DNA of 64,000 bases from Campylobacter fetus subsp. testudinum 03-427 (GCA_000495505.1 CP006833.1:806001-870000), one strand, 5' to 3'. Positions 1-9,020 are shown, counted from the stretch's first letter. Program-made: numbers and translations. The notes: generated by a model not told the origin, from the sequence alone.

Positions 1-575
1 AAGATATTATAAAAGATAGTTTGCATACTAGTCTTATATCTTCAGTCTCTTATGAGATCACTCAAAATCAGTTTTCAAATTTAGTCCTAGAAGACATTTT
101 ATATGAAAAATCAGGTGAGCCTAAAAGCAGCGTAGAACAATATAAATTAGGCAGATACATCACAAAAGATAAAGAGCCAAGTAGTGCTTACCTATATGAA
201 ACTGCAGTTTGGGACTCAAAACTAGAAGAAGAAGTTATTTTTGAAGATATCAAAAACGTGGAAAACTCTGAAATTAGAGTTTTTGCAAAACTTCCTAAAT
301 TTAGCATTCCTACACCTTTTAAAGATTATGAGCCAGATTTTGCTTACTTGTTAAAAGATAAAAATGGCAAAAAGATATTTTTTATTTGCGAGACAAAAGG
401 TTATGATAAAAAAGAAGATATCCCGACAGATGAGCAAAAAAAGATAGATTATGCTAAAAAATTCTTTGAAAGTTTAGAGCATAGTTTAAAAGATATAAAA
501 GTAAGCTTCAAAATACGCATAAACAAACAAAGCTTAATAGAAATTTTACAAGAGGTATTAAAAAATGATAGATAA
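1..575 (+). CDS. res: Type III restriction enzyme Res subunit, C-terminal part (partial at window edge)
   Basis: The reading frame is open to the left edge (first complete codon at position 3), so this is the 3' end of a longer gene and the TTG at 21 is not a real start. The visible ~190 residues carry a PD-(D/E)XK nuclease core: a YEPDF segment followed about 17 residues later by CETKG, which supplies the D, E and K catalytic residues. That domain closes the Res subunit of type III restriction enzymes, after the helicase motor, which lies outside the window. The 3' end overlaps the methyltransferase start by 11 bases, so the two are co-translated. Here res precedes mod, the reverse of the common mod-res order. 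Seen: nuclease core and overlap. Inferred: type III class, from the adjacent Mod. Confidence 0.8.
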   Translation, partial: DIIKDSLHTSLISSVSYEITQNQFSNLVLEDILYEKSGEPKSSVEQYKLGRYITKDKEPSSAYLYETAVWDSKLEEEVIFEDIKNVENSEIRVFAKLPKFSIPTPFKDYEPDFAYLLKDKNGKKIFFICETKGYDKKEDIPTDEQKKIDYAKKFFESLEHSLKDIKVSFKIRINKQSLIEILQEVLKNDR

Positions 576-2502
576 AAAAAATATTAAAAAGGCAAATATC
601 ATAGAATCTTTAGGGCAAAACGAGCTTTATGCCACTCTAAAGACTAAATTTCCACAAACTATAGATAGCGATGGAGCAGTAAATTTTGACGCTATAAAGA
701 TGCTTTTAGGTATTGGAGTAAAAGAAAACATCAAAGGCTATGAGTTAAATTGGATAGGCAAAGGTCTAGCAAATGCACTTTATAATACACCTTGCGATAA
801 AGAGCTCAAATTTGAGCCAACCAAAAGCAAAGATACAGACACAACGCAAAATGTCATCATCAGAGGCGATAATCTTGACGCTCTTAAACTTCTTAAATCG
901 GCCTATTATGAAAAGATAAAACTCATCTATATAGACCCGCCTTACAATACCAAAAATGATGATTTTATCTATCCAGATGATTTTAGAAGAGATTTTAGGC
1001 AAATTTTACTTGAAATTGGGCTTTTAACTATTGAAACTGATGAAAACGGAAATGAAGTAGAAGTTAAAAGCGAAGTTTTAAATTTTTTTACAAACATTAC
1101 AAGCACCAAAAGCCATAGTGGTTGGCTTAGTTTTATGTTGCCACGCCTTAAACTTGCTAGAGATCTGCTCCGTGAAGATGGTGTGATATTTATCTCAATT
1201 GATGACAACGAACAAGCAAATTCAAAAATACTTTGCGATGAGATTTTTGGGGAGGAGAATTTTATTAGTTGTATGCCACGAGTTACAAAAAAAGCGGGAA
1301 AATCAACAGATCAAATCGCAAATAATCACGATTATGTTTTGGTATATTCAAAAGATAAAGCAACTTTTAAACAAATTTTTGTAAATGAAAGCGACTACAA
1401 CAAACAAGATAATTTTTTTGATGAACGTGGTGGCTATAAATTAAATCAAACACTAGACTATGATTCTTTACAATATAATAAGACAATGGATTACGAAATT
1501 ATAATTGGTGACCAAAAGTTTTATCCTGGCAGTAGTGAAAGTAAATTTATAGAGAGATTAAACGGTAAATTTAATAGAATTGATTGGGTTTGGCGATGGA
1601 GCAAAAGTAAATTTGAGTTCGGTTTAGAAAATGGTTTTGTAGAGATTTTAAATGGCAGAATTTATACTAAAACTTATTTTAAAGCTAAAATTTCAAGTTC
1701 TAAACCTTACAAAATTGAAACAATTAAGAGAACGAAAAATATATCAAGTATCGAGTTATTAGATAATAAATTTTCTAATGATAGCGCAAATAAAATTTTG
1801 CAAAAAATATTTAATCAAAAAAATATATTTGAATATTCTAAAAGCGTAGAGCTTATTAAATTTTTTATAGAACAAATTTCAACAAATCCAAACGAAAACG
1901 ACATTATTCTAGACTTTTTCGCAGGAAGTGGCACTACCGCTCACGCCGTGATGGAGCAAAACGCCATTGATGGCGGAAATCGCAAATTTATCTTAGTTCA
2001 GCTTGATGAAAAAATTGATAAGAAAAAGAGTAAAACCGCCTTTGACTTTTGTAAAAATGAGCTAGGAAGTAAAGAGCCTGTAATTAGTGACATTACTATT
2101 GAAAGAGTAAAAAGAGCAGGAAGCAAGTTAGAAACAACAAATTCAAATTTAGATGTAGGATTTTGTGTATATGATTTAACTGATAAAGAAAGCCTTATAC
2201 AAGAAAAGGACGGCTCACTAGCTTTATATCAAAACAAAGATTTAACCGCTTTGGATAAAGCGTTAAATTTAGCTCTTCAAAGTGGAAAAACGCTTGATAT
2301 AAAGCTTGAAGAAATTTACAAAGATAAGCTTTATAAATTTGATGATAGTTACTTTATAGTATGTTGCGATGAAAATGTACTAAAAATCCTAGAAAAAACC
2401 GTAAATGAACAAGTTTTTATAAGTGGGTATAGTGATATCAGCTTAGAAAGTTTTTTAAATTTACAAAGCATTTTAAATGCTAGATTAAATGTAGTGTATT
2501 AA
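565..2502 (+). CDS. mod: Type III DNA adenine-N6 methyltransferase Mod subunit
   Basis: 645 residues, the modification and target-recognition subunit of a type III restriction-modification system. It transfers a methyl group from S-adenosylmethionine to adenine. The catalytic motif DPPYN is at about residue 124 and the AdoMet-binding motif FAGSGTT at about 452-458. The order IV-before-I marks a beta-class methyltransferase, and the ~325 residues between them should hold the target-recognition domain. The start ATG overlaps the 3' end of res by 11 bases. An eight-base run of A lies at codons 4-6 (574-581), which could slip. No frameshift or stop interrupts the gene, so it looks functional. The recognition sequence cannot be read from the protein. 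Confidence 0.9.
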   Translation: MIDKKNIKKANIIESLGQNELYATLKTKFPQTIDSDGAVNFDAIKMLLGIGVKENIKGYELNWIGKGLANALYNTPCDKELKFEPTKSKDTDTTQNVIIRGDNLDALKLLKSAYYEKIKLIYIDPPYNTKNDDFIYPDDFRRDFRQILLEIGLLTIETDENGNEVEVKSEVLNFFTNITSTKSHSGWLSFMLPRLKLARDLLREDGVIFISIDDNEQANSKILCDEIFGEENFISCMPRVTKKAGKSTDQIANNHDYVLVYSKDKATFKQIFVNESDYNKQDNFFDERGGYKLNQTLDYDSLQYNKTMDYEIIIGDQKFYPGSSESKFIERLNGKFNRIDWVWRWSKSKFEFGLENGFVEILNGRIYTKTYFKAKISSSKPYKIETIKRTKNISSIELLDNKFSNDSANKILQKIFNQKNIFEYSKSVELIKFFIEQISTNPNENDIILDFFAGSGTTAHAVMEQNAIDGGNRKFILVQLDEKIDKKKSKTAFDFCKNELGSKEPVISDITIERVKRAGSKLETTNSNLDVGFCVYDLTDKESLIQEKDGSLALYQNKDLTALDKALNLALQSGKTLDIKLEEIYKDKLYKFDDSYFIVCCDENVLKILEKTVNEQVFISGYSDISLESFLNLQSILNARLNVVY

Positions 2503-2515
2503 AAAAGGAGATGTT

Positions 2516-3364
2516 TTGGAAAATTTTTTTGAATTAACAACGAGAGAGCATTATATGGGTTCTAGAAATGGGATACTTGGAGTAGATTTAGAAAAAAATC
2601 CAGAGAATTTGGATAAATTTATTAATAGCTCTATGGTACTTAATAAAATGAGTAAAAAAGATCGTTATATAACTAATCTATATAAAAACGGTGCTTGTCT
2701 TATTTATAAAGATATGACGGAAAATAGTGGATTGATAATGAAAATAGCAGAAGTAGAAGAAAAAAATATTATAGCTTCTATGTATCCATTTTTTAATAAT
2801 ATAGGGCTTATCTATAGAGCAGAAATTTATAATATATATGTTTGGGCAGATGGTGTAAACGCACAAATAGGTTTTAAAATATCTGATCATAGTATAGAAT
2901 TTTTAGATACAAATTTTTTATCTCAAAGAGAAAAATATATGCCAAATAAAGAGTTTCAAGCTAGAATTTATGGTGTTGCTTTTTTGGCTTGTAAATTAAA
3001 AGATGAAGAGATAACTTTTGATATCAAAACTGATGAACAAGCTAGGGTATTTGATAAAAAAATAGGTGAAAGTTTTACCTTGCACACTAATGAGATGAGA
3101 AGTTGTGTTTGTGGTGATGAAAATGTAAGCGATATAGATGAGTATACTATCACAGGCAGAATTAATGCTATAAGAAAAATAACTTTAGATTTTTGTGGGA
3201 CTGAAGCTTTTATATGTAGTGTTGATTGTATCACTGTGAATTCAAGTGAATTTATGGATATAGAAATTCTTATAACAAAAGATATTTGGGAAGAAGAAAA
3301 TCCACCACAAATTGATAGTTTTATTTCCGCTAAGATATATTTTGCTGGGGAAATTTTGGATTGA
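2516..3364 (+). CDS. Hypothetical protein linked to the type III RM locus
   Basis: 282 residues; I do not recognise the family. The TTG start at 2516 is chosen because AAGGAG ends five bases before it, while the nearby ATG at 2511 is in a frame that stops within nine codons. It lies 13 bases after mod, so it is probably co-transcribed with the RM genes. There is no signal peptide or membrane segment. The N-terminal two thirds is mixed alpha/beta. The C-terminal ~75 residues (starting YTITGRIN, ending AKIYFAGEI) alternate hydrophobic and polar residues like a small beta-barrel, perhaps OB-fold-like, but that is only an impression. It could be an RM accessory, an immunity or anti-restriction factor, or an unrelated passenger. 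Function unknown. Confidence 0.7.
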   Translation: MENFFELTTREHYMGSRNGILGVDLEKNPENLDKFINSSMVLNKMSKKDRYITNLYKNGACLIYKDMTENSGLIMKIAEVEEKNIIASMYPFFNNIGLIYRAEIYNIYVWADGVNAQIGFKISDHSIEFLDTNFLSQREKYMPNKEFQARIYGVAFLACKLKDEEITFDIKTDEQARVFDKKIGESFTLHTNEMRSCVCGDENVSDIDEYTITGRINAIRKITLDFCGTEAFICSVDCITVNSSEFMDIEILITKDIWEEENPPQIDSFISAKIYFAGEILD

Positions 3365-3693
3365 TTGAATTTATAGTAAAAGAGGCTAAATTGATAAATT
3401 TGCCAAAAAAATTGTGTAGTTTTTACTTATCCAAAAATGTAAAAAAATGGAGAGTTCTTACCTGACGAGCTAAAAAGTTTAGCGGTGAAAAGAAATTTGG
3501 TTCTGATAAAAAGCCTAGAAGTAGCGACAAAAGTTCTGATGAGAAATATTCTGATAAGAAATTTAGCCCGAAAAAGAAATTTGGAAGCAACAGACCAGAT
3601 AGAAACGATAAATTTGCTAAAGACGGCTCAAAACCAAGAGCTTCAAGCAGACCACGCAAACCACAATCTGATAAAAAATCCCCTACAAAATAG
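3361..3693 (+). pseudogene. Decayed 3' remnant of a gene with a basic, RNA-binding-type tail
   Basis: From 3469 to the TAG at 3691-3693 one frame encodes a low-complexity basic tail rich in K, S, D and F, with repeated KKFSGEKKFG- and KKFSPKKKFG-like units and a proline/arginine-rich end. Such tails occur on Campylobacter RNA-modifying enzymes (RluB-type pseudouridine synthases) and DEAD-box helicases. The frame is blocked by TGA at 3463-3465, and the region upstream to 3361 contains no recognisable catalytic domain. A hairpin terminator follows 22 bases after the TAG. I infer that the body of a core gene was lost or replaced when the RM block was acquired, leaving the tail and terminator. 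The identity of the parent gene is uncertain. Confidence 0.5.
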
Positions 3694-3714
3694 ATATTTT
3701 ATAACGATTTAACC

Positions 3715-3746
3715 AAATTTAGCATTATGAAAATAGTGCTAAATTT
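3715..3746 (+). terminator. Hairpin terminator of the decayed gene
   Basis: A 14-bp stem (AAATTTAGCATTAT with ATAGTGCTAAATTT, one G-T pair) closes a GAAA tetraloop and is followed by a T-rich stretch. It lies 22 bases after the stop codon of the basic-tail remnant, which supports that tail being the genuine 3' end of an ancestral gene. The 229 bases from 3747 to 3975 hold no gene that I can support. Confidence 0.6.
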
Positions 3747-3975
3747 ATCTTTATTTATAATTAATTATGTTTTTTATATTGCTTTTTGCACTACTTTTTT
3801 TCTATTCAGATTGCTACAATAGTGGAAACTAGAAAAATAAAAATAGAAATTATTGAATTATTTTGTTCTTGGTATGAAAATAAAATATGTTTTAACAATA
3901 AATAGTTTTTAAATTTATGGAGATTTTTAGAATAGTTTTTATTAATTAAAATATTTAAACATTAGGAGAAATAAA

Positions 3976-4089
3976 ATGAAGTTTTTAACACCTGTAATTG
4001 GTTCTTTATTATTTGCTGGATTTTTGGTTGGTTGTAGTGAAGAAAAAGATTTTTTATTTTTTATTCTCACGTTTTTTAATCAAGCTTAA
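3976..4089 (+). CDS. Very small predicted lipoprotein (37 aa)
   Basis: ATG at 3976 has a good ribosome site (AGGAG, eight bases upstream) and begins a 37-residue peptide with a hydrophobic signal segment and a lipobox (LVGC, Cys at residue 20), followed by SEEKD and a Phe-rich end. Length and composition fit either a genuine lysis- or entericidin-like small lipoprotein or the truncated 5' end of a larger lipoprotein. T runs just after the Cys codon (TTTTTTATTTTTTA) could mark the site of truncation. I could not find a continuation in another frame. The following 188 bases (4090-4277) hold no other gene that I can support. Confidence 0.45.
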   Translation: MKFLTPVIGSLLFAGFLVGCSEEKDFLFFILTFFNQA

Positions 4090-4277
4090 CAGATTACAAC
4101 TTATTTAAATAATTTTTTGCAAATAATACTAAAACTATAATAAATAAATTTATCATATTAAAATTTTAAAAACTCCAAAAAATGCTTTATATGCAATTTT
4201 ATACACTTTTTGATACAATAAACCATTTTTTATGATTATTTAGCTAAAATATATCCCAAAATTTAAAAGGATAACTC

Positions 4278-4844
4278 ATCAGACGTTTAGCGATCGCAGT
4301 TTCTGGTAGAAGTGGAAGTGGTAAAACCACGCTCATCGCAAAGATAGCAAGCAAGCTCATAGAGCAGGGCTACAAAGTAGCTATCACAAAACACGATCCT
4401 GGCGATAAGTCTAAATTTGATAAAGAGGGAAAAGATAGTTATCTCTTTAGCTCACTTGGCGCAGACGTTGCAGTAGTAAGCCCAAAACGCACTACTGTGC
4501 TTTTGCAAAGCGGGCTTTTTGGAGGAGATGAACGCGTAGGATCAGAAGCTCACGACAATAAAACAGAGGAATTCTTGCCTAGCAAAACAGAGTGTGAGAA
4601 TGACTTAAAGAAGCTTATAAGCTATTTTGGTGAGTTTGATTATCTTATAGTCGAGGGTCTTAAGTTTATCCCATTGCCTCGCATAAGCGTATTTAGAGAT
4701 GAGATTGATGAGAGATATAAGCCATTTAGCGATGCTTACGCTACAAATTTAGACGGTTTTAGTGATGAAAATAAGCCTAAATTTGAACTTGATGATATAG
4801 AAAATATCATAAAATGGATAGACAATAACGCAAAAAAAGTGTGA
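4278..4844 (+). CDS. mobB: Molybdopterin-guanine dinucleotide biosynthesis protein MobB (no canonical start codon)
   Basis: About 188 residues. A P-loop, GRSGSGKT, lies at residues 10-17 counted from codon 4278, followed by the MobB segment AITKHDPGD. MobB is the GTP-binding accessory for attaching GMP to molybdopterin, giving the MGD cofactor of Tat-exported reductases such as TorA. The frame is closed upstream by TAA at 4272-4274, and there is no ATG, GTG or TTG until GTG at 4497, which would remove the P-loop. The codon where an ATG is expected reads ATC (4278-4280), with AAAAGG 7 bases upstream. The simplest reading is a G-to-C start-codon mutation, or rare ATC initiation. Apart from the start, the coding sequence is intact. 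Confidence 0.75.
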   Translation: MRRLAIAVSGRSGSGKTTLIAKIASKLIEQGYKVAITKHDPGDKSKFDKEGKDSYLFSSLGADVAVVSPKRTTVLLQSGLFGGDERVGSEAHDNKTEEFLPSKTECENDLKKLISYFGEFDYLIVEGLKFIPLPRISVFRDEIDERYKPFSDAYATNLDGFSDENKPKFELDDIENIIKWIDNNAKKV

Positions 4845-4933
4845 AGCAAAGCTCTAAATTTATAACTTTAGATAGATTGGCGCAGCTTTATCATAAAAAT
4901 GGTTTTGTAAGTGTGAAGTTAAAGATATTTTAA
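4841..4933 (+). CDS. Possible 30-residue ORF between mobB and fbp
   Basis: A GTG at 4841 overlaps the mobB stop (GTGA) and opens a 30-codon frame ending at TAA 4931-4933, just before the fbp ribosome site. The predicted peptide contains [17 protein letters not shown] and resembles a fragment of an ordinary protein, so it may be a translated small ORF or a remnant. No family is recognised and no independent support exists. Confidence 0.2.
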   Translation: MKQSSKFITLDRLAQLYHKNGFVSVKLKIF

Positions 4934-4943
4934 GAGGTATAAA

Positions 4944-5786
4944 ATGCAAGAAATTATAAAAACGATAGAAAAAATCGCAGTTAAAATAAGCGAAGAGTTA
5001 AAATACGCCGACCTTGGCTACACAGACCACGCAAACTCCACAGGCGATACTCAGTTAAAACTTGATGTCAAAAGCGACAACATCATCACGCAAGAGTTCA
5101 TAGGAGTTTCAAGCGTAAGATCACTCGTAAGTGAGGAGAAAGAAGACGCGCTTGATATCCATAAAGACGGCGAGTTTATCATCGCTTATGATCCTCTTGA
5201 TGGAAGTAGCTTAGTCGATGTAAATTTTGCCGTCGGAAGCATTTTTGGTGTATATAAAAACGAGTTAAAACCTTCAAATTTAGTAGCGGCGATCTACTGC
5301 ATTTATGGGCCTAGACTTGAAATGGTAGTGTGTGAAGACGCTCCAAAACTTTATCGTTTGGATAGAGATGGGAGTTTTAAATTTATAAAAGATCTAAGCC
5401 TAAAAGAAAAAGGCAAACTAAACGCGACTGGTGGTACTCAAAAAGGCTGGAGTGAGACTCATAGAAACTTCATTAAAGCTCTATTTGATGAGGGTTATCG
5501 CCTTAGATACAGCGGCGCGATGGTTAGTGATCTGCATCAAATTTTACTTAAAGGCGGCGGACTTTTTAGCTATCCAGCTACAACTGACGCGCCAAATGGA
5601 AAGCTTAGAGTGACTTTTGAAGTCTTGCCTTTTGCTTTTATATATGAAAGAGCAGGTGGCGCTACTACAAATGGAGAAAACAAGTCGCTTTTTGAGATAA
5701 ACTTAGAAAAGATCCACCAAACAACGCCTTGTTTTTTTGGCTCAAAATATGAAATAAACAGGCTTTTAGAGTTTTATAATGACTGA
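4944..5786 (+). CDS. fbp: Fructose-1,6-bisphosphatase, class I
   Basis: 280 residues. It hydrolyses fructose 1,6-bisphosphate to fructose 6-phosphate, the committed step of gluconeogenesis, which matters in Campylobacter because most species grow on amino and organic acids. The metal-binding signature of the FBPase/inositol monophosphatase superfamily is clear: SEEKED near residue 63, then [11 protein letters not shown] near 88-98, and the substrate loop [14 protein letters not shown]. Length is somewhat shorter than the 330-residue enterobacterial enzyme but normal for Campylobacterota. The start ATG is 10 bases after an AAGAGG ribosome site. The 3' end overlaps the following Cys-rich gene by 8 bases. 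Confidence 0.93.
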   Translation: MQEIIKTIEKIAVKISEELKYADLGYTDHANSTGDTQLKLDVKSDNIITQEFIGVSSVRSLVSEEKEDALDIHKDGEFIIAYDPLDGSSLVDVNFAVGSIFGVYKNELKPSNLVAAIYCIYGPRLEMVVCEDAPKLYRLDRDGSFKFIKDLSLKEKGKLNATGGTQKGWSETHRNFIKALFDEGYRLRYSGAMVSDLHQILLKGGGLFSYPATTDAPNGKLRVTFEVLPFAFIYERAGGATTNGENKSLFEINLEKIHQTTPCFFGSKYEINRLLEFYND

Positions 5787-6108
5787 GTTAAAAGAGTTTA
5801 AAGATATCGACGAAAGTATCTATGAAAATAAAAAATTAGACGTCGAAGAGTGCCGAAATAAAAGCGTTAGAGATGTTGATAAAAGTTGCTCAAATTGCTC
5901 TAACGTATTTCGCTGCGATAAGATAAAAGAGTTTGTAGCACTTCAGTTTGAGGTAACAACATCAAAACTCAAACAGTGTCAGCAGAGCAATTCTTTAAAC
6001 AGTTGTATGGGCTGTGATCTGTTTTTTAAGTGTGAAAATAGAAAAAAATATGTCAATGCCACCTATGAAAAGATGAACGAGGGCAGAGGCGGCGAGTTTG
6101 ACTTTTAA
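5779..6108 (+). CDS. Cysteine-rich small protein (putative metal-binding)
   Basis: 109 residues, not assigned to a named family. Two similar cysteine clusters are visible: [10 protein letters not shown] at about residues 35-44 and [10 protein letters not shown] at about 77-86, each a CxxCx5C pattern, plus isolated Cys near residues 25 and 65. The repeat suggests two small metal sites, zinc or Fe-S. No signal peptide, so probably cytoplasmic. It overlaps the end of fbp by 8 bases and ends 18 bases before metG, which has its own ribosome site. As I recall, the same fbp - small protein - metG order occurs in C. jejuni, so it is a conserved lineage gene. Function unknown. Confidence 0.8.
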   Translation: MTELKEFKDIDESIYENKKLDVEECRNKSVRDVDKSCSNCSNVFRCDKIKEFVALQFEVTTSKLKQCQQSNSLNSCMGCDLFFKCENRKKYVNATYEKMNEGRGGEFDF

Positions 6109-6126
6109 ATTTAAAAAAGGAAATAG

Positions 6127-8025
6127 ATGAAAAAATTTATAACAACACCGATTTATTATGTAAATGACGTGCCTCATATCGGTCACGCATACACAACCAT
6201 TATAGCAGATACTATGGCTAGATATTACCGTTTAGTAGGATATGATACGTTTTTTTTAACAGGAACTGATGAGCACGGTCAAAAGATAGAAGAAGCGGCG
6301 CGTTCTCACGGTAAAACTCCAAAAGAGTACGCCGATGATATAAGCTCCAAATTTAAAAGTTTATGGGATAGTTTTGATATAAGTTATGATAAGTTTATCC
6401 GTACGACTGATGAAGATCATAAACTTACGGCTCAAAATGCTTTTATGAAAATGTTTGAAAAGGGCGATATCTATAAAGGCGAATACGAGGGAAACTACTG
6501 TGTTAGCTGTGAGAGTTTTTTTCCGCAAAATCAGCTGATAGATGATGAGTTTTGCCCTGATTGTGGTAAAAAAACAAGAATTGTTAAAGAAGAGAGTTAT
6601 TTTTTCAAACTTTCAGAGTATCAAGATAAATTATTAAAATGGTATGAAAAAGATGGCTGCATACTTCCAAAAGGCAAGAAAAATGAAGTTATAAGCTTCG
6701 TAAAAGGCGGTTTAAAAGATCTATCTATCACTAGAACCAGCTTTGAGTGGGGCATAAAACTTCCTTCTAGTTTAAATGAGCCAAAACACGTTATGTACGT
6801 ATGGTTAGACGCGCTTATAAACTATCTTTCTGCGCTTGGATACACTACTGATGATAAAAAAATGGATTATTGGAATGATACTATCCATCTTGTCGGAAAA
6901 GATATACTTAGATTTCACGCAGTGTATTGGCCTGCGTTTTTGATGAGTCTGAATTTACCGCTTCCTACAAGTATAGCAGCACACGGTTGGTGGACAAGAG
7001 ATGGTAAAAAGATGAGTAAAAGCATAGGAAACGTAGTAGATCCAAAAGAGGTTGCAAATGCTTATGGGCTTGAAGCTTTTAGATACTTTTTACTTCGTGA
7101 AGTACCCTTTGGTCAAGACGGAGATTTTTCGCAAAAAGCTCTTATCGACCGTATAAATAGCGAACTTAGCAATGATCTAGGCAATCTTTTAAGCCGAATA
7201 GTCGGAATGAGCTCAAAATACTCAAACTATGAGATAAACTCAAAAGATATAATGAAATTTTACTCATCTGAGTTAGATATAGCCAAAACTCATCTTGACT
7301 CAAGTTTGGAAGCGATAAATGAAGTGGCTACAAATCGTTATTTAGAGGAGCTTTGGAAAGTTTTAAATTTAGCAAACGCAAGCATAGCAAAGTATGAGCC
7401 TTGGAATTTGATAAAAGAGGGTAAAAATGATGAAGCAAACGCTTTGGTTGCTTTAGTGGCAAATTTGCTTGCAAAAGTAGCGATTTTATTAAGTCCGGCT
7501 ATGCCAAAAAGTAGTGAGAAAATAGCGCAAACTTTAGGCTTTGAGATAAATACACAAACATATAATGATATTGTTTTAAAAAATGAGCTTTTAAATTTAA
7601 AATCAAGCAGCACAGAACCACTTTTTACAAAAGTTGAGTCTGAACTTATGGCTGTTCCTGATATGAGTGGTACAATAAAAGATGAGAGTGTTTCAAAAGA
7701 CGCAGAGATAAAAATCGACGACTTTAAAAAATGCGTGATAAAAGTAGGAACTATTTTAGAATGTGATAATATCGAGGGTAGTGATAAACTTTTGAAATTT
7801 AAAATCGATCTTGGCGAAGCCGTTCCACGTCAGATCATAAGCGGTATCGCTAAATTTTACGAGCCAAAAGATCTAGTGGGAAAACAAGTTTGTGTTTTGG
7901 CAAATTTAAAACCAGCTAAGATATTTAAACATTTAAGTGAAGGTATGATACTTAGTGCAGAAGATGGTAAATTAGCACTTCTTAGCACTTTAGCACCTGT
8001 GAAAAACGGAAGCATAGTCGGATAA
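6127..8025 (+). CDS. metG: Methionyl-tRNA synthetase
   Basis: 632 residues. It charges tRNA-Met with methionine in the cytosol. The class I signature HIGH is at residues 17-20 and KMSKS at 295-299. A zinc knuckle insert with two Cys pairs (CVSCES and CPDCGKK) lies at about 126-147. The C-terminal ~100 residues form an EMAP/Trbp111-like tRNA-binding domain (IKVGTILECDNIEGSDKL) that mediates dimerisation in this type of enzyme. AAAAGGAAAT precedes the ATG. The stop is immediately followed by the start of the next gene, so the two are translationally coupled. Confidence 0.96.
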   Translation: MKKFITTPIYYVNDVPHIGHAYTTIIADTMARYYRLVGYDTFFLTGTDEHGQKIEEAARSHGKTPKEYADDISSKFKSLWDSFDISYDKFIRTTDEDHKLTAQNAFMKMFEKGDIYKGEYEGNYCVSCESFFPQNQLIDDEFCPDCGKKTRIVKEESYFFKLSEYQDKLLKWYEKDGCILPKGKKNEVISFVKGGLKDLSITRTSFEWGIKLPSSLNEPKHVMYVWLDALINYLSALGYTTDDKKMDYWNDTIHLVGKDILRFHAVYWPAFLMSLNLPLPTSIAAHGWWTRDGKKMSKSIGNVVDPKEVANAYGLEAFRYFLLREVPFGQDGDFSQKALIDRINSELSNDLGNLLSRIVGMSSKYSNYEINSKDIMKFYSSELDIAKTHLDSSLEAINEVATNRYLEELWKVLNLANASIAKYEPWNLIKEGKNDEANALVALVANLLAKVAILLSPAMPKSSEKIAQTLGFEINTQTYNDIVLKNELLNLKSSSTEPLFTKVESELMAVPDMSGTIKDESVSKDAEIKIDDFKKCVIKVGTILECDNIEGSDKLLKFKIDLGEAVPRQIISGIAKFYEPKDLVGKQVCVLANLKPAKIFKHLSEGMILSAEDGKLALLSTLAPVKNGSIVG

Positions 8026-9006
8026 ATGCGTATAGAAAATCTAACTCGCCTTGTTGATGGAGAGCTACAAAATAACCCAAAAATAAGTATGGTGAGTGGA
8101 TTTTGCTTAGAAGTTGATGACGTAAAAAGTGGTTTTGCTTTTATAGCTTTGAATGCTACTAGAGATGACGCTATTTTGGCTATACAAAATGGAGCTTACA
8201 CACTTATAACGGATTTAAATTTAGAAATATATGATGATGAGATAGCTATAATCAAGGTTGATAATTTAGCTTCTAGTGCGCTTCGTTTAGCGCGTTTTAT
8301 AGCTACCCAAAAAGAGCTTAAATTTTTTCATTTAAATGCTGCTCAGAGCGCTATATTTCACTGCTTGAGTTTGCCTAAGAAATTAAGTTTGATGAGTTCT
8401 AGCCTAAATGAGATTTTAACAAAAATAATAAATGCCGCACAAAATGATATATTTTTAAGCAAAGATGAAACTTTGCTAAATAAAATTTTTGAAAAAACAG
8501 CTATAAAAGATAGTGAAAATTTCTCTTTGATACATTCTTGCTCGATTTTTTATACTAGCATAACATTCCTTGATACCTACTATGAGAATTTGAATTTCCC
8601 ATCTATTTTTGCTAATGATTTGGCTAAAGTTATGCAGTTTTTTTATGATCATAAGCTAAATTTTAAGATAAAAGATTTTCGTGAGTTTAACCATTTTAGA
8701 GCTATTTTTGTAGATAGATTTTTAAATATTAAGCCATTTGGAGCTAGTTACAGAGCTTTTATATGCGAAAATAACGAAGAGCTTTTTACAGCAGAAGCTA
8801 AGTTTTTAAAGTCTAAATTTGAAAACACGCTCATTTGCACACCTGCTAATCATCAGCTTAGCGATATGGCTGATTTTCGTTTTGAGAGTTTGAATGATTT
8901 AAAAATGATAGGTGATTTTAAATACGCACTTGTATTTTCTGATTTTCACGAGCTTGAAAGTAGTCTAAATGAGACCAAAACTGAGCGTACGCTTTTTGAT
9001 TTTTGA
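8026..9006 (+). CDS. MurF N-terminal-domain-like protein lacking a Mur ligase P-loop
   Basis: 326 residues, starting one base after metG. The first ~110 residues match the UDP-MurNAc-tripeptide-binding N domain of MurF in order and spacing: LTRLVDGELQ near the start, D-x-x-K-x-G-F-A-F-I-A-L-N-A-T-R-D-D-A at about 32-50, QNGAYTLITD, then LARFI. It has no TGSxGKT-type P-loop, and the rest is not recognisable as a ligase. The MurF gene at 23764 lacks this domain and instead begins with membrane segments. I infer either a degenerate Mur paralogue or a detached MurF N domain. The resemblance is by eye, not by search. Probably cytoplasmic. Confidence 0.6.
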   Translation: MRIENLTRLVDGELQNNPKISMVSGFCLEVDDVKSGFAFIALNATRDDAILAIQNGAYTLITDLNLEIYDDEIAIIKVDNLASSALRLARFIATQKELKFFHLNAAQSAIFHCLSLPKKLSLMSSSLNEILTKIINAAQNDIFLSKDETLLNKIFEKTAIKDSENFSLIHSCSIFYTSITFLDTYYENLNFPSIFANDLAKVMQFFYDHKLNFKIKDFREFNHFRAIFVDRFLNIKPFGASYRAFICENNEELFTAEAKFLKSKFENTLICTPANHQLSDMADFRFESLNDLKMIGDFKYALVFSDFHELESSLNETKTERTLFDF

Positions 9007-9020
9007 TGAAGGATAATGAT

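Noticed and set aside
3485-3712. A 75-residue reading frame through the basic-tail region.
   Set aside because: The in-frame, low-complexity KKFG tail with its terminator is in another frame and is more protein-like; this frame is a shadow.
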